64,000 nt of DNA from Rheum nobile (GCA_027886185.1 WOAB01000211.1:1526001-1590000), one strand, 5' to 3'; shown: positions 11,917 through 24,362, counted from the first letter of the stretch. Translations and numbers: made by a program. The notes: generated from the letters alone by a model not told the origin.

Positions 11917-12650
11917 ACATGTTCATATGTATATATCAATGTTCATGATTAATCATATGAGGTTCACACCAAACTCTGTGTAAAATAGGTTCTCTGTGTA
12001 CTTATTTGGGGTCACTTTATGCTTGTAAATATTCATATATAGAACGTACCCCTAATATTTGATTTTGTCATAGCCTATTAACTCAAATGGTAGAGCAATG
12101 TGTTGATACACATGGATGTGGGTTCGGATCCCTCATAGGCTACATATTGTGGTTGTGAAAAGTCTCAATTCAAGTTGGGTTCACGTGTATCGTATTCAAG
12201 TTCATATATATTCCCTTAAGGTTCATATTTGTTTTTTTGAAAACATACGCCCATGTTTTCCATTTTGTATAACATAGGTTCATCAATTGCGTGTAAATAT
12301 TCACATATAGTCCCCTAATGTTCATATATACTAGTTTGAGTATGTTCGTATTTGATTTCTTTTGGTTCATTGAAACACTATGGGTTCATATGATACATGT
12401 TAAGTTCATATATAGTAATATAAGGTTCATATTTATTCTTATCAGTTATAGATACCTAATTTTCACACATGCCATAATGTTCAAATGTTACTTGTCAATG
12501 TTCATATATAGTCATCTAAGGTTCAAATTTATTCTTATTATCTTCCATATTCAGTACACTGTATAAACAAACTAGAGGTTCATATATTATGTGTCTATGT
12601 TCATATATAATCATCTAAAGTTCATATATAATAGCATCAACGTTCATTAA
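11917..12650. repeat. Degenerate GTTCATATATA-type repeat cluster
   Basis: Variants of GTTCATATATA/GTTCATATTT recur roughly every 30-60 bp, mostly separated by words like 'gtcatctaag' or 'cctaaggtt'. The same vocabulary (GTTCACATATAAC, GTTCATGTTC) recurs in the tandem pair at 15287-15750, suggesting one repeat family on both sides of the PPR relic. Confidence 0.55.
12072..12142 (+). tRNA. tRNA-like sequence, probably tRNA-derived or a pseudogene
   Basis: 71 nt with a perfect 7-bp acceptor stem (AGCCTAT / ATAGGCT), a D-arm-like ACTC...GAGC with GGTAGAGC box-A-like sequence, and a T-arm GGGTTCGGATCCC with a box B. The anticodon arm is odd: the best stem (ATGTG/CACAT) leaves a six-base loop instead of seven. 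The first D-stem pair and one T-stem pair are mismatched. GAT would be the nominal anticodon in a forced seven-base loop. It lies within the GTTCAT repeat cluster. It could be a SINE head or a decayed tRNA gene. Confidence 0.4.
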
Positions 12651-12659
12651 AAATGTTTA

Positions 12660-13370
12660 TAATCCAATCTGAGCCTTAAAGTTGATCAGTAAGGGGTCTT
12701 CCAACAACTCAAACATGGCTTAGAAGGGCTCTTCTAGGTGCGGCTATGGTGTGTCTTGATTCACGAGAAGTCATGGAAGAACCAAATGGAGGACCGGTGG
12801 CAAGAGGCGACGAGCAGAAGGTGGATGAAAGGTCTAAAAGTCGTCATGACTCAGCGGACCTCTGGAAAATCTGGGCAACGACGAAACGACGCACCGACTT
12901 CAACGGTTCAGTGACAACTTGATTAGAATCCAAACAACTTGGTGTCAGTGCGGTTAGACTCATAGGATCGAGGGGGTTATTTGAAGGTAGTCGGTGGGGG
13001 TCGACGGTGGAAGCCAGAAGTGGCTCGACAATGGCAGTTGTGTTTGCAAACCGAGCAACAAATAATGGGTAAAGTGGTTTGATCGCAGCTCAAACTTAAG
13101 TTGAATGGCTCCTTGCGGGTATCATTTGACTCGTGATGTCGAGGGCTATCGATTGAGGTAGGTGATGATAGTCAATTTTGCATATCTGGCGAAAAAACCA
13201 GTTGGAGAAACAAATGACGAAAATTGATTGTTGTTTCGGAATTCAAAACGGGATGGTTTGGGTATAGATTTGGTTGTTTTAAGAGTCGAATCCTACTAAT
13301 TTGAGGGCAATGACCACAATTGTAGGCTTGGATTTGATCAATTCGAAGGAAAAATGTATGAGTCTCTCTC
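12660..13370. other. Gene-like GC content, no coherent ORF
   Basis: Higher GC than the flanks, but all frames are broken. It may be further decayed sequence downstream of the PPR-like relic on the minus strand; no domain can be assigned. Confidence 0.35.
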
Positions 13371-13372
13371 AA

Positions 13373-13784
13373 TCATGTCCACCTCACAACATCTCTCTCA
13401 GACATTTTATCGAACACCTAGAGGGCATCTCAATTCACCTATCATTGTTAATTCACAAAAGCTTCTCAATTTAGGAATCAATCTCTCCACCAAAGAGTTG
13501 ATATACTTGGTCATAAACTTTATAAAGACTGATTTCAATATCTCAACAGAGGGTGAGATGAGCTTGAGAAAAACAAAAGGGTCGCCATGGAAAATGAATT
13601 TCAAGACATGGACGTGGATTTGCAAGGCGTAACTGAGGTTAGTGCAAATATGGAGATTAGAAAGCTCCTCTTTGATGCGTCGTCGAGAAGAGACCCATAA
13701 AGGGGGCGAAGTGAGGTTGAAGCTGCCATTGGAGGGGAACTTAAAGAATGCAAGACAAAAATCAGTGAATGAGGAATATGACAT
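13373..13784 (-). pseudogene. Pentatricopeptide-repeat (PPR) gene relic
   Basis: The minus-strand frame at 13784-13407 contains a segment like the N-terminal region of PLS-class PPR proteins (a 'LSNLHICTNLSYALQIHVHVLK' pattern followed by DPFVF). Just downstream, in another frame (about 13407-13375), it reads VFDKMSERDVVRWT, close to the P/S-motif consensus 'VFDxMxERDVVSWT'. The two parts are out of frame and the second is followed by a TGA. Introns are unlikely in this family, so it is a frameshifted fragment. PPR proteins normally act in organelle RNA processing; this copy cannot. A captured fragment or an old retrocopy are both possible. Confidence 0.5.
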
Positions 13785-13829
13785 TAAAAACGGAAAATTA
13801 CCAAAATGCCCCCGTTTTAGTTAAAAGTA

Positions 13830-14241
13830 TAGATGAGAAGGCTTCTTTCCTGACCATTGGATGAAATAAATCAACGGATGAGACAGCTTCGTATATTGTA
13901 CTGTAACCATCAAATGTATCAGATCCTAAATTGTGGCTCGCAAGGAAAAGGTAATACTCGTAGGATGCCCAATTGTATGCATATTTATGAGTTGGTAACT
14001 AATTTGTATATTCTTTCTTCATGGAATATTACACATGTTGGCAATGATCGTAATTATTAGGGGGAGTTTCTAATTAAGTTATACAAGATTATAATCAAGC
14101 ACCAACAATCCCTGGACAAAATTTAGAGTCAAATTCTCAGTTCTCACAAGATTTATTTTTTAACATAGATAAGATACAAAATTTAAGTGTATATATAATG
14201 CAAACTGAGCTTTTCTCAAGTAGGATGCCCAAAACTATTCT
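13830..14241. other. Anonymous AT-rich sequence
   Basis: No gene or repeat recognised before the hAT-like element. Confidence 0.4.
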
Positions 14242-14249
14242 GCTGCATG

Positions 14250-14707
14250 CAGGGGCGGATCTACCGGTGGGCTAGGGGGACGGTAGCCCCGCTTCCTCCT
14301 GGTAAATTCTTTATAGTATATTGAATTTTTAGTTAAGTCTCCTTTTAAATTTTTAATTTTCATTATGTATACAAAAAATAATAAGTAAATGACAAGGAAA
14401 ATGCATTAGTCTAGTGGTATTTATCTTGAAACTTGTGTGAAAAAAAAAGCTAAAGGTCATGTGTTCAATTCTTCAATCCTCCAACCTTTTTTTTTTCTAC
14501 TTTTGTTAAAAATTTGAGTCTTAATTGCTTTATAATTTTTCAAAACGTTAATAAATAGAGTATATATTGCATAAATTAATCAAATTTCAAAAGGTGGATC
14601 TCATATTTTTTTCTAATTTTAAATTATTTATATAAATGTCGATTTATAAAGTGAAAAATATATATAACTCGCCCCCCCCCTTTGATTAAGTTCTAGATCC
14701 GTCACTG
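14250..14707. mobile_element. hAT-like MITE, 458 bp
   Basis: The ends are CAGGGGCGGATCTA and (reverse complement of the right end) CAGTGACGGATCTA, two mismatches in 14 bp. Flanking 8-bp direct repeats GCTGCATG (14242-14249) and GTTGCATG (14708-14715) have one mismatch. CAGxGxCGGA tips with 8-bp duplications are typical of hAT elements. The interior includes a tRNA-like stretch near 14404-14490, with a 'tagtctagtggta' box-A-like and a 'gtgttcaattc' box-B-like segment. No coding capacity. Confidence 0.8.
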
Positions 14708-14715
14708 GTTGCATG

Positions 14716-15285
14716 ACCAGTTCAAGAGGACAAATGAATTAAACAAAATAGGTCAATTTCATAGGTGACAAATACTATAAACATTTAACATAAGCAAACG
14801 AATATAAAGTATTTTCAAGAAGAGTTCGAAGGAGTCTTTTGCAAAATTACCAGTAGGGGTGGTTAGATTAATTGACAAAGATAGAAAGTGGACATACCTT
14901 TCTCATCATTCTTTTCTTGATAAAAGTACATCATGTGGCAGTTCAAAATTTTGTAATTTTATAGGTCTCTGCCAATGCTCTGGCCAGTTCCTCAGTGCAC
15001 TATCCTAGACTCCACCAATCTTGATTCCTTTGAAACACCCATGCAAGAACATCATTAGAAAACAACATCATCGTTCACTAATTAAAACTTACAATAATCT
15101 ATATTTCGAGTGAGTTTCACATACATTTGATCCTTATTGTACAACATCAGAAATTTTATGGGCCATTGGATCAAAGAGATGAATGACTGAGATTAAAAGG
15201 GGTGAAAAATAGTAATTAGTGACATAGTGGCATAACCGTAAATACAACGAACTTTTTTTTTTCTTCCGGTCAACAACTTTTTTTT
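14716..15285. other. Anonymous intergenic sequence
   Basis: No supportable ORF, repeat or element boundary. Confidence 0.4.
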
Positions 15286-15286
15286 C

Positions 15287-15750
15287 CGTCTCTGATCGTT
15301 CTGGAATATACAATATTGACGTTCAGGTGTAAGTACTACATGTTCATTATTCTATGCAGTAAGGTTCACGTATAACATGTTCATGTTCAAACACATGTCT
15401 TTGCACATTTAGAGTTTATTTGTGAACTTCAGTGCACAAATAAATGAACGTTAAAAGATTATTTGTGAACCTTGGATATAGGTTATTCCATAATGATTAG
15501 GGGATGTTAAGAGCTTTTTTTTATTATTTTTCGTCTCTGATCGTTCTGAAATAGACAATTATTGACGTTCACATCTAAATACTAAATGTTCATTTTTCTT
15601 TGCCGTAAGGTTCACATATAACATGTTCATGTTCAAACACATGTCTTTGCACATTGAGTACTTATTTGTGAACTTCAGTGCACAAATAAATGAAAGTTAA
15701 GAGCTTATCTGTGAACCTTCTATATAGGTTAATCCAGAATGATCAGGGGA
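15287..15750 (+). repeat. Tandem duplication of a GTTCA-rich unit
   Basis: Two head-to-tail copies (about 15287-15531 and 15532-15750), both opening with CGTCTCTGATCGTTCTG and sharing the blocks 'ataacatgttcatgttcaaac' and 'gtgcacaaataaatga'. Copy 2 is shorter by about 25 bp, mostly in the T-rich tail of copy 1. Confidence 0.75.
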
Positions 15751-16342
15751 TGGAAAAAAAATTATTGACCAAAAAAAAAAATCAACAATCAAGATCGTTT
15801 CGCACGTTGTACAAGATCCTCATCAAGGGTATCACCAATGATTGAGCAAATTCTATCTCTCTATATCCCCCTCTGCTTTCTCAATTACCCACTCCCTTTA
15901 TCGCACTTACTAATTAGTTACAATAGAAAATACACTAGAGAAAGAAAAAAAAAAGAACAAACAAAAGCTTACATATATATATATATATATTAATATTAAT
16001 ATTTGAAATAGGGAATTTTAAGGTGGGAGAGATTGTGATTAATCAACCTAGTAGAGGAGAAATGGATAGATAATTCCAAGATTTCAGATTAAACAAATAT
16101 ACTAACCGTGAAAAAGAAGAAAATACATTGAATGAGAATAACCCATTACCAGCAAATTTCCTCTTCGCCACTACATTCTTACATGGTACTATATAACCAG
16201 ACATGAATGTATAGAAATAGCAAAACAAATCCATCAAATCTTTATATGATAAGAAACAAAATGAATTTATAAGAACCTTTAAATAATGGAAAAGGGAGAT
16301 TATACTTGTGATGGCACACACATCACTATGAACAATTATACA
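15751..16342. other. AT-rich flank of the CACTA element
   Basis: Contains a short (AT)n run near 15972-15990. The minus-strand ORF at 16043-16345 has no recognisable motif and probably arises by chance. Confidence 0.4.
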
Positions 16343-16640
16343 CACTACTACAAAAAACGTTTTTTAGCCCGTGATTATTTAGCCTGGATCCTAATTATCC
16401 GTGATATAAAGTCCTGATACATCAGAAGAAGTCGGGATTTTTAAGAAAGATAACATATTAGTCCGGACCGTTGTAGAGAAGCCCGGGCTAAAAACAAATT
16501 TATTTTAAAAGAGTCAAAACTTAATAGCCCGGGCGTGTTTTTTTTTAAATGTCCGGACTATTTTGTCGCGTTCTATATTAACCCACATTAAAATAAGCCG
16601 GTTACGAAACATCTAGGCTATTTTGTGGCCGTAATTAACC
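16343..16640. repeat. Left subterminal repeat region of the CACTA element
   Basis: At least six AGCCCGGGC/GTCCGGAC-like words in alternating orientation occur here, for example near 16367, 16460, 16481, 16528 and 16551. Similar words occupy the right end. Confidence 0.8.
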
Positions 16641-18642
16641 ACGTACCTTTTATTCCTTCAAAATTAAATTTCACATAGTAAGCCTTCCCCAACCTTACAG
16701 TAAGCCTTCCCAGACTACACAACTCCACCGGCGCCTCCTTCCGTCTCCTTCCTCGTTCCCCGACTACACAGCTCCACCGGCGCTTCCTTTCTGACCCGTC
16801 CTTCCAGCCGGCGCGCTGCATCTCTGGCCCCTCCATCTCCTTCCTCGTTCGATCTGGCGACTCCATCTCCGACGACTCTAATTCCGGCGTCAATTACGGC
16901 GTGCTATCCACCCTAAGGTATGTCTTGAACCATATAACCTCCCTGATTTGGATTTGTAGTTGTAAATTCAGAAATTGAAAAAGCCCTAAAACCCTAAATT
17001 GTGTGTTGTAAGTTGGGCTATGAAAAAATGTTGTTGATTGTTCAATAAACTATGTCTCTTGCTTGGCTAGGGTCACAATTTTGAACAAACAAATCAAAGT
17101 GTTTGCTATAGTAGATGAAAAGGCATATTTTTTTCACTGTATTCTAATGATCAATGGAATGTTTGTATTATGTTTTTGTCTCTATTATGACATAGCTATA
17201 ACATTATGAGTTTGTGACAATGAAAACTAGCATTTCCTCATGATAGTTGTGACCATAACTTGAAAAATATTCACCAACCCGGAATCTGAATGAGTGTAAC
17301 ATATATCTAGTGATTAATAACTATGACCTATAAAAATATGAAATTAAACTACAACTTGTAATATAAAATGTAATGCTAATCGTTTAGAAAGTGTGGAGAA
17401 GGAACAAATAAAAAGAAATACAAATAAGCTTTTATTTACAGGCTACACAACACAAAGTGGCAATTCTTCAAAAGCCATGGTCACCAAATGTTAATTCAGC
17501 CACCTTGCTCACCAACTTTTTCTTCCAAAGGAATATTGGTATGATTGACCACCAATTTGTGATGTATTTTGGTTGAATTCAGAATTTTTTCTTGTACCAA
17601 ATTTCATGATTTTAGCAGATTATCATTAACCAGTCAAAACAGACAATTGAACACAGTGAAATTCAGAGAAACCCATACAAGAAATTTTATTTCTTGATCA
17701 CAAGATTCACAAGCCTATTTACAGATCAATCCTTTCTTAGAGAAAGAGAAGACATAGAATCTAATCTATACTAGTACAAAGAAACCTGGAGTTATGGTTT
17801 ATTACTTTCGTGTCAAGTAGGTCTGGTATTTGCCCAATTAGTGTAGCATATATTTAGTTTTCCTCTATTTATGCATTCATTTTCAAATAGGTCTGGTATT
17901 ATGGTTTATTAATGTCGTGTCATATTATGTCATTCGAATACTTATTGGATGTCTGCTTGCATTTGTCCCAAAACATGGAGTCAAGGTAATTTCGAGTTAT
18001 GCAAACTTATTGTAAGAAGACAGACAATGTGTTTACTGATCATTTGTGTCTACAATGTCTTCCCTCATTTGTGTTGACAGCCCTTTTTTGTTTACCAAGA
18101 GGTTAGCTGGATTACTGGAAAAAGTCTATCATCCGTCAACTCTGTCGGCTCCGGCGTTCTTCTTAGCGAATCGGTTTAAGCTGTTGAAATCCGCGAGCAG
18201 GTCCTCTTCTCAAGTCTGATTATCAGTTTTCTTAAGAAACTTAGCTCTCTCTATCTTGTTGAAATATAGCTCTTGTTTTGCTTTGTTCTGGTGTGTATTT
18301 TTACTCCTGTTATTTATAAGTTAGCTGAACTAGATTATATTAGGTCTACCATTGTTTGTTGAAGTAGAAAATTCCAAGAGACTTATTATGATGTTGTGCT
18401 CTGTAACCATGTGCTCTGAGATGGCTTGATAAGAAATAAAGAAATTTGAATTTTACCACAAAAGTTTGTAATTTTCTGAGGTGCTCTGAGATTTTGTCCT
18501 TTATTCCTTTGAGAGGAACGTTTCATATGCAAGCTGATAGACTTTTTTGGTTTTTGATATGTAGTATTTGGATTTTGTGTATAAGTCTGTAATTAAGATG
18601 TGGAGATAACTTAAAACTTTGTTAAATTTTTTCAACTTATAT
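16641..18642 (+). other. 5' untranslated / intronic part of the CACTA element
   Basis: A pyrimidine-rich, GC-rich exon-like block at 16680-16910 contains an imperfect direct repeat of 'ctacacarctccaccggcgc'. It ends at AAG|GTATGT near 16917, a good donor site. The rest is AT-rich. A short exon-like insert at about 18096-18222 encodes a basic/Ser-rich peptide (described separately). No other coding sequence. Confidence 0.45.
18096..18222 (+). other. Possible captured exon fragment (targeting-peptide-like)
   Basis: An open stretch within the CACTA 5' region reads K-R-L-A-G-L-L-E-K-V-Y then HPSTLSAPAFFLANRFKLL and SASRSSSQV before a stop. It is rich in Arg/Lys/Ser/Leu with a single acidic residue, the composition of plant mitochondrial presequences, and of higher GC than its surroundings. 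CACTA elements are known to carry host-gene fragments. The source gene is not recognised, and chance is possible at this length. Confidence 0.3.
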
Positions 18643-21600
18643 AGAATGGTGGATAAGTCATGGATGAGAGCAAGTCGTAATTCAGTTCAATATGTTGAAG
18701 GGGTTATGTTGTTTATTAAATTTGCTCTTGATCATGGGGTTGATCCTGCTAGAATTATTTGTCCGTGTAACGATTGTGATTTTTCAAGGAGATACAAGGT
18801 TAGTGTTATTAGAGAGCATCTTATTTGTGATGGCATTAACCTTGACTATAAAGTATGGATGTGTAATACCCCTCATTTTTAGTAAGGGTATTTGGGTAAT
18901 TTACTCAACCATCGTTCTGTGATCGTATCATTTTCAGAGAAGTTTGGATTTCTGTATCGAGATTGATCTCTGTAAAATCCCCTGAGTAATATAAAATACA
19001 TTCGACGTATTTTTCGGGGTTTAGAATATTTGTTTGAGTACAAATATATTTAATCCGGGGTTTAAAACCCACGCCAAACCTTTCCCCGGGCAAACAGACG
19101 CGGAAAAGGCATTTCCGCGACCGCGGCAGCATTTTCGCGACCGCGGAAATGTGGGTTTCAGAAGGGCTGGGCACATGAATTTTCCGCGACCGCAGAAAAC
19201 TCCAACACGCCAACGTCGCGTCGTCTGACTCCTCGCCGTTCGCGCCACCGTCGATCTTCTGGCTGGCCGTTGATATGGGTTGGGAGAGCTCCTTCCTTTG
19301 GCTATAAAAGGGGGTCGGATTGAGGGTTGAAAGGCACACCGAAATCACTCTCTCCCTCTCAGATTCTCTCTCGTTTTCATGCTCGCCGGAGGTCAAAGCT
19401 CTCGCCGGAAATCTTCAAGCTATCGTCGGAGCTCTTGTTGGAGGTGGTGGTGCTCTCAAGGTGGTGCATTGGAGGGGCAAGGTGCCCAGGAGTCGAGCCC
19501 CATCCGAATCGAGCCCCGTCGCGTTGCCCCCGGTGAGATTTCTCCCATTTTGAGTCGCCGGAGTTCATGTCCGCGACCGCGGCTGTGACAAGGCCGGCCG
19601 CATCCGCGGCCGCTGCCTTTGTCACTCGCGGACACTCGTCCTCAACGCCCGCGACCACGGCAGAGCCACCGCGACCGCGGATTGCCTAGGCAATCACGAT
19701 CGTGGCTTTGGGCTTGTCGGTCTCGGGCGAGACTTCCATTCTTTCGATTTGGTTCGTTCCTTCTTCGATTCGTATCATTTTAAATGTCGAATCTAACCTA
19801 GGGTTTCGTTATGGGTCGTTCTGTAGGAATCTGTAATCCGAATTCTATTCCCGTTTCGGACCCAGAAAACCGTCTTCGTCAATCGTTCATCTAATCTAAG
19901 GCAAGTGGCGGTTTGCTCTTGCTTATCATTCCATATTTCTATTAATTATCAATTGTTTTAATTGTTAATTAAATGGGATGAATATTGTTTTCGTTGGAAA
20001 CAGTTTTGATAAACGTATTTGATACGATTAAAAGAGATATTATAATAGGTTGTATATACTGCTAGAAACAATGCTATTATATATATATATATATATTGTT
20101 TCCATGATGACATTGATGTGGATTATTATGTGGTTTTAACTGTATAGTTAGAACGAGTATTCGTAGGAACGCTATGTACCTTGCGAGGTCTAGTTGTTTC
20201 TTTATAACTGGTGCTAAGAAGATTTTTCCCTAGTACTCTCTCTGGTCATGACCTTGCCCTTACTCAGGGTAGGTGCACACAGCTGGTACCGATTCTCAGG
20301 ATTTATTCCCTTCAATATCTCTCGCGATGAGATTATATATAAAAGCTTATAACGTGAATGTACGCTTTGTCACTAAAATAAGATAAGTGCCGCTATGCAC
20401 ATAATTAATGAACCTTGGGCGAGAAGTACAACTTGGAAACTCGTCTGGACTTTGACTAAAGTAAGTCCTCCTTCCAAATCTAAATTCGCTTTATGCGGTG
20501 AGGTTGGTCGTGGACCCAAATGGGCAAGTGTTTTTAAAACGCTTGTGTGAAACTTTAATGTTCCCGAACACTTGTCATACTTTCCGATAAGACACAATCT
20601 CTTGGAGTCTTCTCTTCATATGTTTCCTTTAGACTCGATCTTTAGGAGTCTTCTCTTGATCATTCTACTTTGAATCATTCTGTAGAGGTATTGAGGTTTA
20701 CTATCGTCATCGGCTTTCATTCAAGAAGCGATGGGTCTAACCTAATACGCCTACCTTAGAACCTTTCTGTTTTACCCTTGCATAGTCTTTCATTAGACTA
20801 ACCAACCGGGTTTTATTCCTTGCATGGTTGGCTAGTGTCATCCGTCTCATACGGCACATCAGGTAAACTCCCGTTACGTGAAGGCTAGAAACGACGATGA
20901 AGGCAGATGGAGTTTTTAAGAGTTCTATCAAGGTTGAGATCCTAGGCGGGTGATCGCTCCGATCAAGACATTTTTGTTATTTATTTAAAATACTTCCGCT
21001 GTATTGAAACATATTATGTATTTTGGTTGTATTCGGAATTGTGGATGTAATTCCGAGACTTTGATTTAATCAAATGTTATGATATTTCGTATTAAATGTT
21101 GTTTTATGATTTGTATAAATTGGTTGAGCCTTGGGTGACTTCGGATGTGGAATCTGAGGTCACTGGCGGTAATACTTTCAAGGTTATATATTTGGGGGTG
21201 TTACAGGATATGGCATGGGGAGAAAACACCAATTCAGTCTGCTAGTTCTAACCCCCAGGAATTTCAGAACTTTGATATTTGTGAAGATGATCGAATAGAT
21301 GATATGATATGTGATGTTGAGCAGATTCTTATTGACCGTCCAGATATGTTTGAGAATTTTGTGAATGATGCAAAAAAGCCCTTATATGCTGCTTGCTCCA
21401 AGTTCTCAAAAATTACAGCTGTGCTGAAGTTGTATAATTTGAAAGTCGGTAATGGGTGGTCTGATAAGAGTTTTTCAGCATTACTTGAGTTGCTTACAAA
21501 AATTCTTCCAGTGGACAATTGTCTTCCTAGTAGTACATACGAGGCCAAAAAACTTTTCTGCTCAGTGGGGATGGAATATGAGAAGATATATGCGTGTCCA

Positions 21601-24257
21601 AATGATTACTGCTTGTACAGAAAGGAGTATGAATCATTGCAAAGTTGTCCAAATCCTGATTGTGGTGAACTGAGATACAAGGAGAATGGCTCTCCTGCTA
21701 AGGTGCTCTGGTAATTTCCGATAAGGCCTAGGTTTCGGCGTCTCTTCGGTAATCCTGATGATGCAAAAAACCTGACTTGGCATGCAGATGGGAGGATCAA
21801 AGATGGTAAAATTCGACATCCAGCTGATGCTTTACAATGTCAAACAATTGATAAATTGCATCCTCAATTTGTTGATGAGGATAGAAACCTTCGTCTTGCA
21901 CTCTCCACTGATGGCATGAACCATTTTGGGAATATGAGTACAAGTCATAGCACATGGCCAGTGGTCTTAGTGATGTATAATATGCCTCCGTGGTTATGCA
22001 TGAAGCGCAAGTATATGATGTTGTCTTTGCTGATTTCTGGGCCGAAGCAACCAGGAAATGATATTGATGTGTATTTGGCACCTCTTATTGAAGATTTGAA
22101 AGACATGTGGACAATGGGCATTGAAGTTTATGATGCACACCGTCAGGAGAACTTCCGCCTTCGAGCCATGTTATTTTGCACGATAAGTGATTTCCCAGCT
22201 CTTGGTAATCTTGTTGGATATACTACGAAGGGATACACTGCATGCCCTACGTGGGGAGTTGATCTTGATGCTTTTCACTTGCCATGTAGCAAGAAGGTTG
22301 TCTATCCGGAATATCGTATGTTTTTAGATGAAGATCATAGGTACATGCGACTTTGTAAGCCTTTCAATGGTCGTCGTTGTAACGAGAGGGCTCCAGTACC
22401 CTTAAGTGGAGATGAGGTATTGAGTAAAGTGAGTGACTTAAATGTAACCCCTGAAAAAAAAAAGGCAGAAATGAGTTGTTGATGGATGGAAGAGGAAGTC
22501 CTTACTTTTTGATCTTCCGTATTGGAAATACCTTATAGTGAGACACTGTCTTGATGTAATGCACATTGAGAAAAATGTTTGTGAAAGCCTGATAGCTACG
22601 ATGTTGAACTTAGGAAAATCAAAAGATGGCATCAATGCTCGAAATGATTATGTCAAGATGAATATCAGAAAAGAGTTACAGCCCGTGGAAAGAGGCCAAC
22701 AGACTCATCGATCTGCCACATGCATGCTATACTATGTCGAAGCAGGAAAAATGAATATTTTGTGGGTTCTTGAAAAACGTCAAAGTTCCTGATGGGTTCT
22801 CTTCAAATTTCAACAGTCTTGTGTCAATGAAAGAATTGAAATTGGTAGGGATGAAATCTCATGATTGTCATATACTGATGCAATATGTATTGCATGCTGC
22901 CATCCGTTCGATATTGCCCAATCATGTAAGGACAGTTATTACTAATCTTTGTTTCTTTTTCAAGAAACTTTGCAGTGATGTTCATGATCTAGATGAGCTT
23001 AAGAAGCTACAAAAGGACATTGTTGTTATTTTGTGTCAGTTACAGATGTATTTCCCACCTTCCTTTTTTGACATCATGGTTCATCTAATGGTTCACTTGG
23101 TCAGAGAGATTGAAATTTGTGGCCTGCATCATATGCATTGGATGTACCCTTTCGAGCGGAACATGAAAGTTCTGAAAGGATATGTCATGAACCGAACTTA
23201 TCCTGAAGGCTGCATTACTGAACGATATATAGTTGAGGAGGTTGTTGAATTCTGTAGTGATTATTTAGCTGATGTTGAATCCATTGGTCTCCCGAAGTCT
23301 AAATATTCAGTGGAACATGATTGGAAAGGTACTTTGGGGTATAAGGTAATCAATGTTGATCGTAAAGCTTGGAGTCAAGCGCATTTATATGTCCTTCAAA
23401 ATATGGAGGAAGTTCAGCCCTATGTATTAGAGCACAAGGCTAACTTGAGGAGACAACATTCGAGATTTGCCAAGGATGACATGTGGATTGCAGTTGAACA
23501 TAACCGAATGTTCATTGATTGGTTTCGAACTCGTATTTTAGACAAAATGCAGTTTGGAGAAGAAGTATCGTCGAATTTAAAACTTATTTTAAAGGGACCA
23601 AGGTTCCAAGTGATAAGCTATTCTGGATTTGTTATAAATGGCTGCACTTTCTATACCAAAGAAAGGGATGATAAAGGAACAATGCAAAATAGTGGTGTTA
23701 CATTGGTTGCACAAGCAATGCACATTTCAAGTGCAAAAGACAAGAGACCATCCTATGGCAGCATGTCTTACTATGGTGTTATTGAGCACATTTGGGTATT
23801 ATTGTACTCTTTAGAGCTAAAGATACCAGTTTTTTGGTGTAACTGTGTTAACAATAACGATGGAATAGAAGACAAAGGATTGGGGTTTATTTCAGTTGCC
23901 TTTCATAAGTTAGGATATAAACAAGATCCATTTATATTGGCATCACAAGCCAAGCAAGTGTTCTATGTTCCGGATCTCATCAAACCCAATTGGTCTATTG
24001 TGTTGTTCAAACCAAAGAGAAAAATAGATGAAGAAGGTGACGATGACAATGGCATTGAAGAGCCAAGTTCATCAACAATAGACCTGCCCATCTCCCATAA
24101 TAATGCTAGTGAAGAGGAAATTTATCATAGAGATGATCACGGGGAAGGGATTTGGCTCAATGAAGCAATACAAGTAGAAGGAGCATCCTCTAGTCATGTA
24201 CTTCCAACAAAGCGAAAACAAAATTCTGTCACTTGGTATCAACTTGATATTGCTTGA
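18643..24257 (+). pseudogene. CACTA TNP2-type transposase, interrupted
   Basis: The start is ATG at 18643. Residues 1-73 form a Transposase-associated domain with a CPCNDC motif and a later EHLICDG. The solo LTR (18862-21205) interrupts after 'YKVW'; the frame resumes at 21206 with the W-H-G-E continuation. The catalytic tnp2 domain runs from about 21600 to 22700, including LSTDGMNHFG and the SGPKQPGNDIDVYL block. DUF4218-like sequence (HYPFERxMKxLK-type motif) occupies about 22850-23280 and DUF4216-like sequence 23740-24000, ending at TGA 24255. Disruptions: TAA at 21712 (expected Tyr), a frameshift at the A-run near 22453, a second shift between about 22640 and 22713, TGA at 22752 (probably CGA), and the LTR. 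It would have excised the element by binding the CACTA termini. Confidence 0.9.
18862..21205 (+). mobile_element. Solo LTR inside the CACTA transposase
   Basis: The ends are TGTAATACCCC and GGGGTGTTACA; the flanking 5-mers are GGATG (18857-18861) and GGATA (21206-21210), one mismatch. Removing the insert rejoins the transposase frame between 'YKVW' and the downstream 'WHGE', confirming the boundaries. A TATA box (TATAAAAG, 19305-19312) lies between two tracts of CCGCGACCGCGG-type palindromes (19108-19200 and 19570-19690). An (AT)n run lies at 20079-20097. Tekay-type blocks ('aaggcaagtggcggtttgctcttg', 'ggctagtgtcatccg') are shared with the other LTRs. No internal region, so it is a solo LTR. 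Confidence 0.9.
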
Positions 24258-24362
24258 AACATTTTATAAATAATACATCCATGCATTTATATTTTATTCA
24301 TCCATGCATTTATATTTTATACCATTAGAAGGTTGTTTGATATGTGTTATCTACATATGCAG

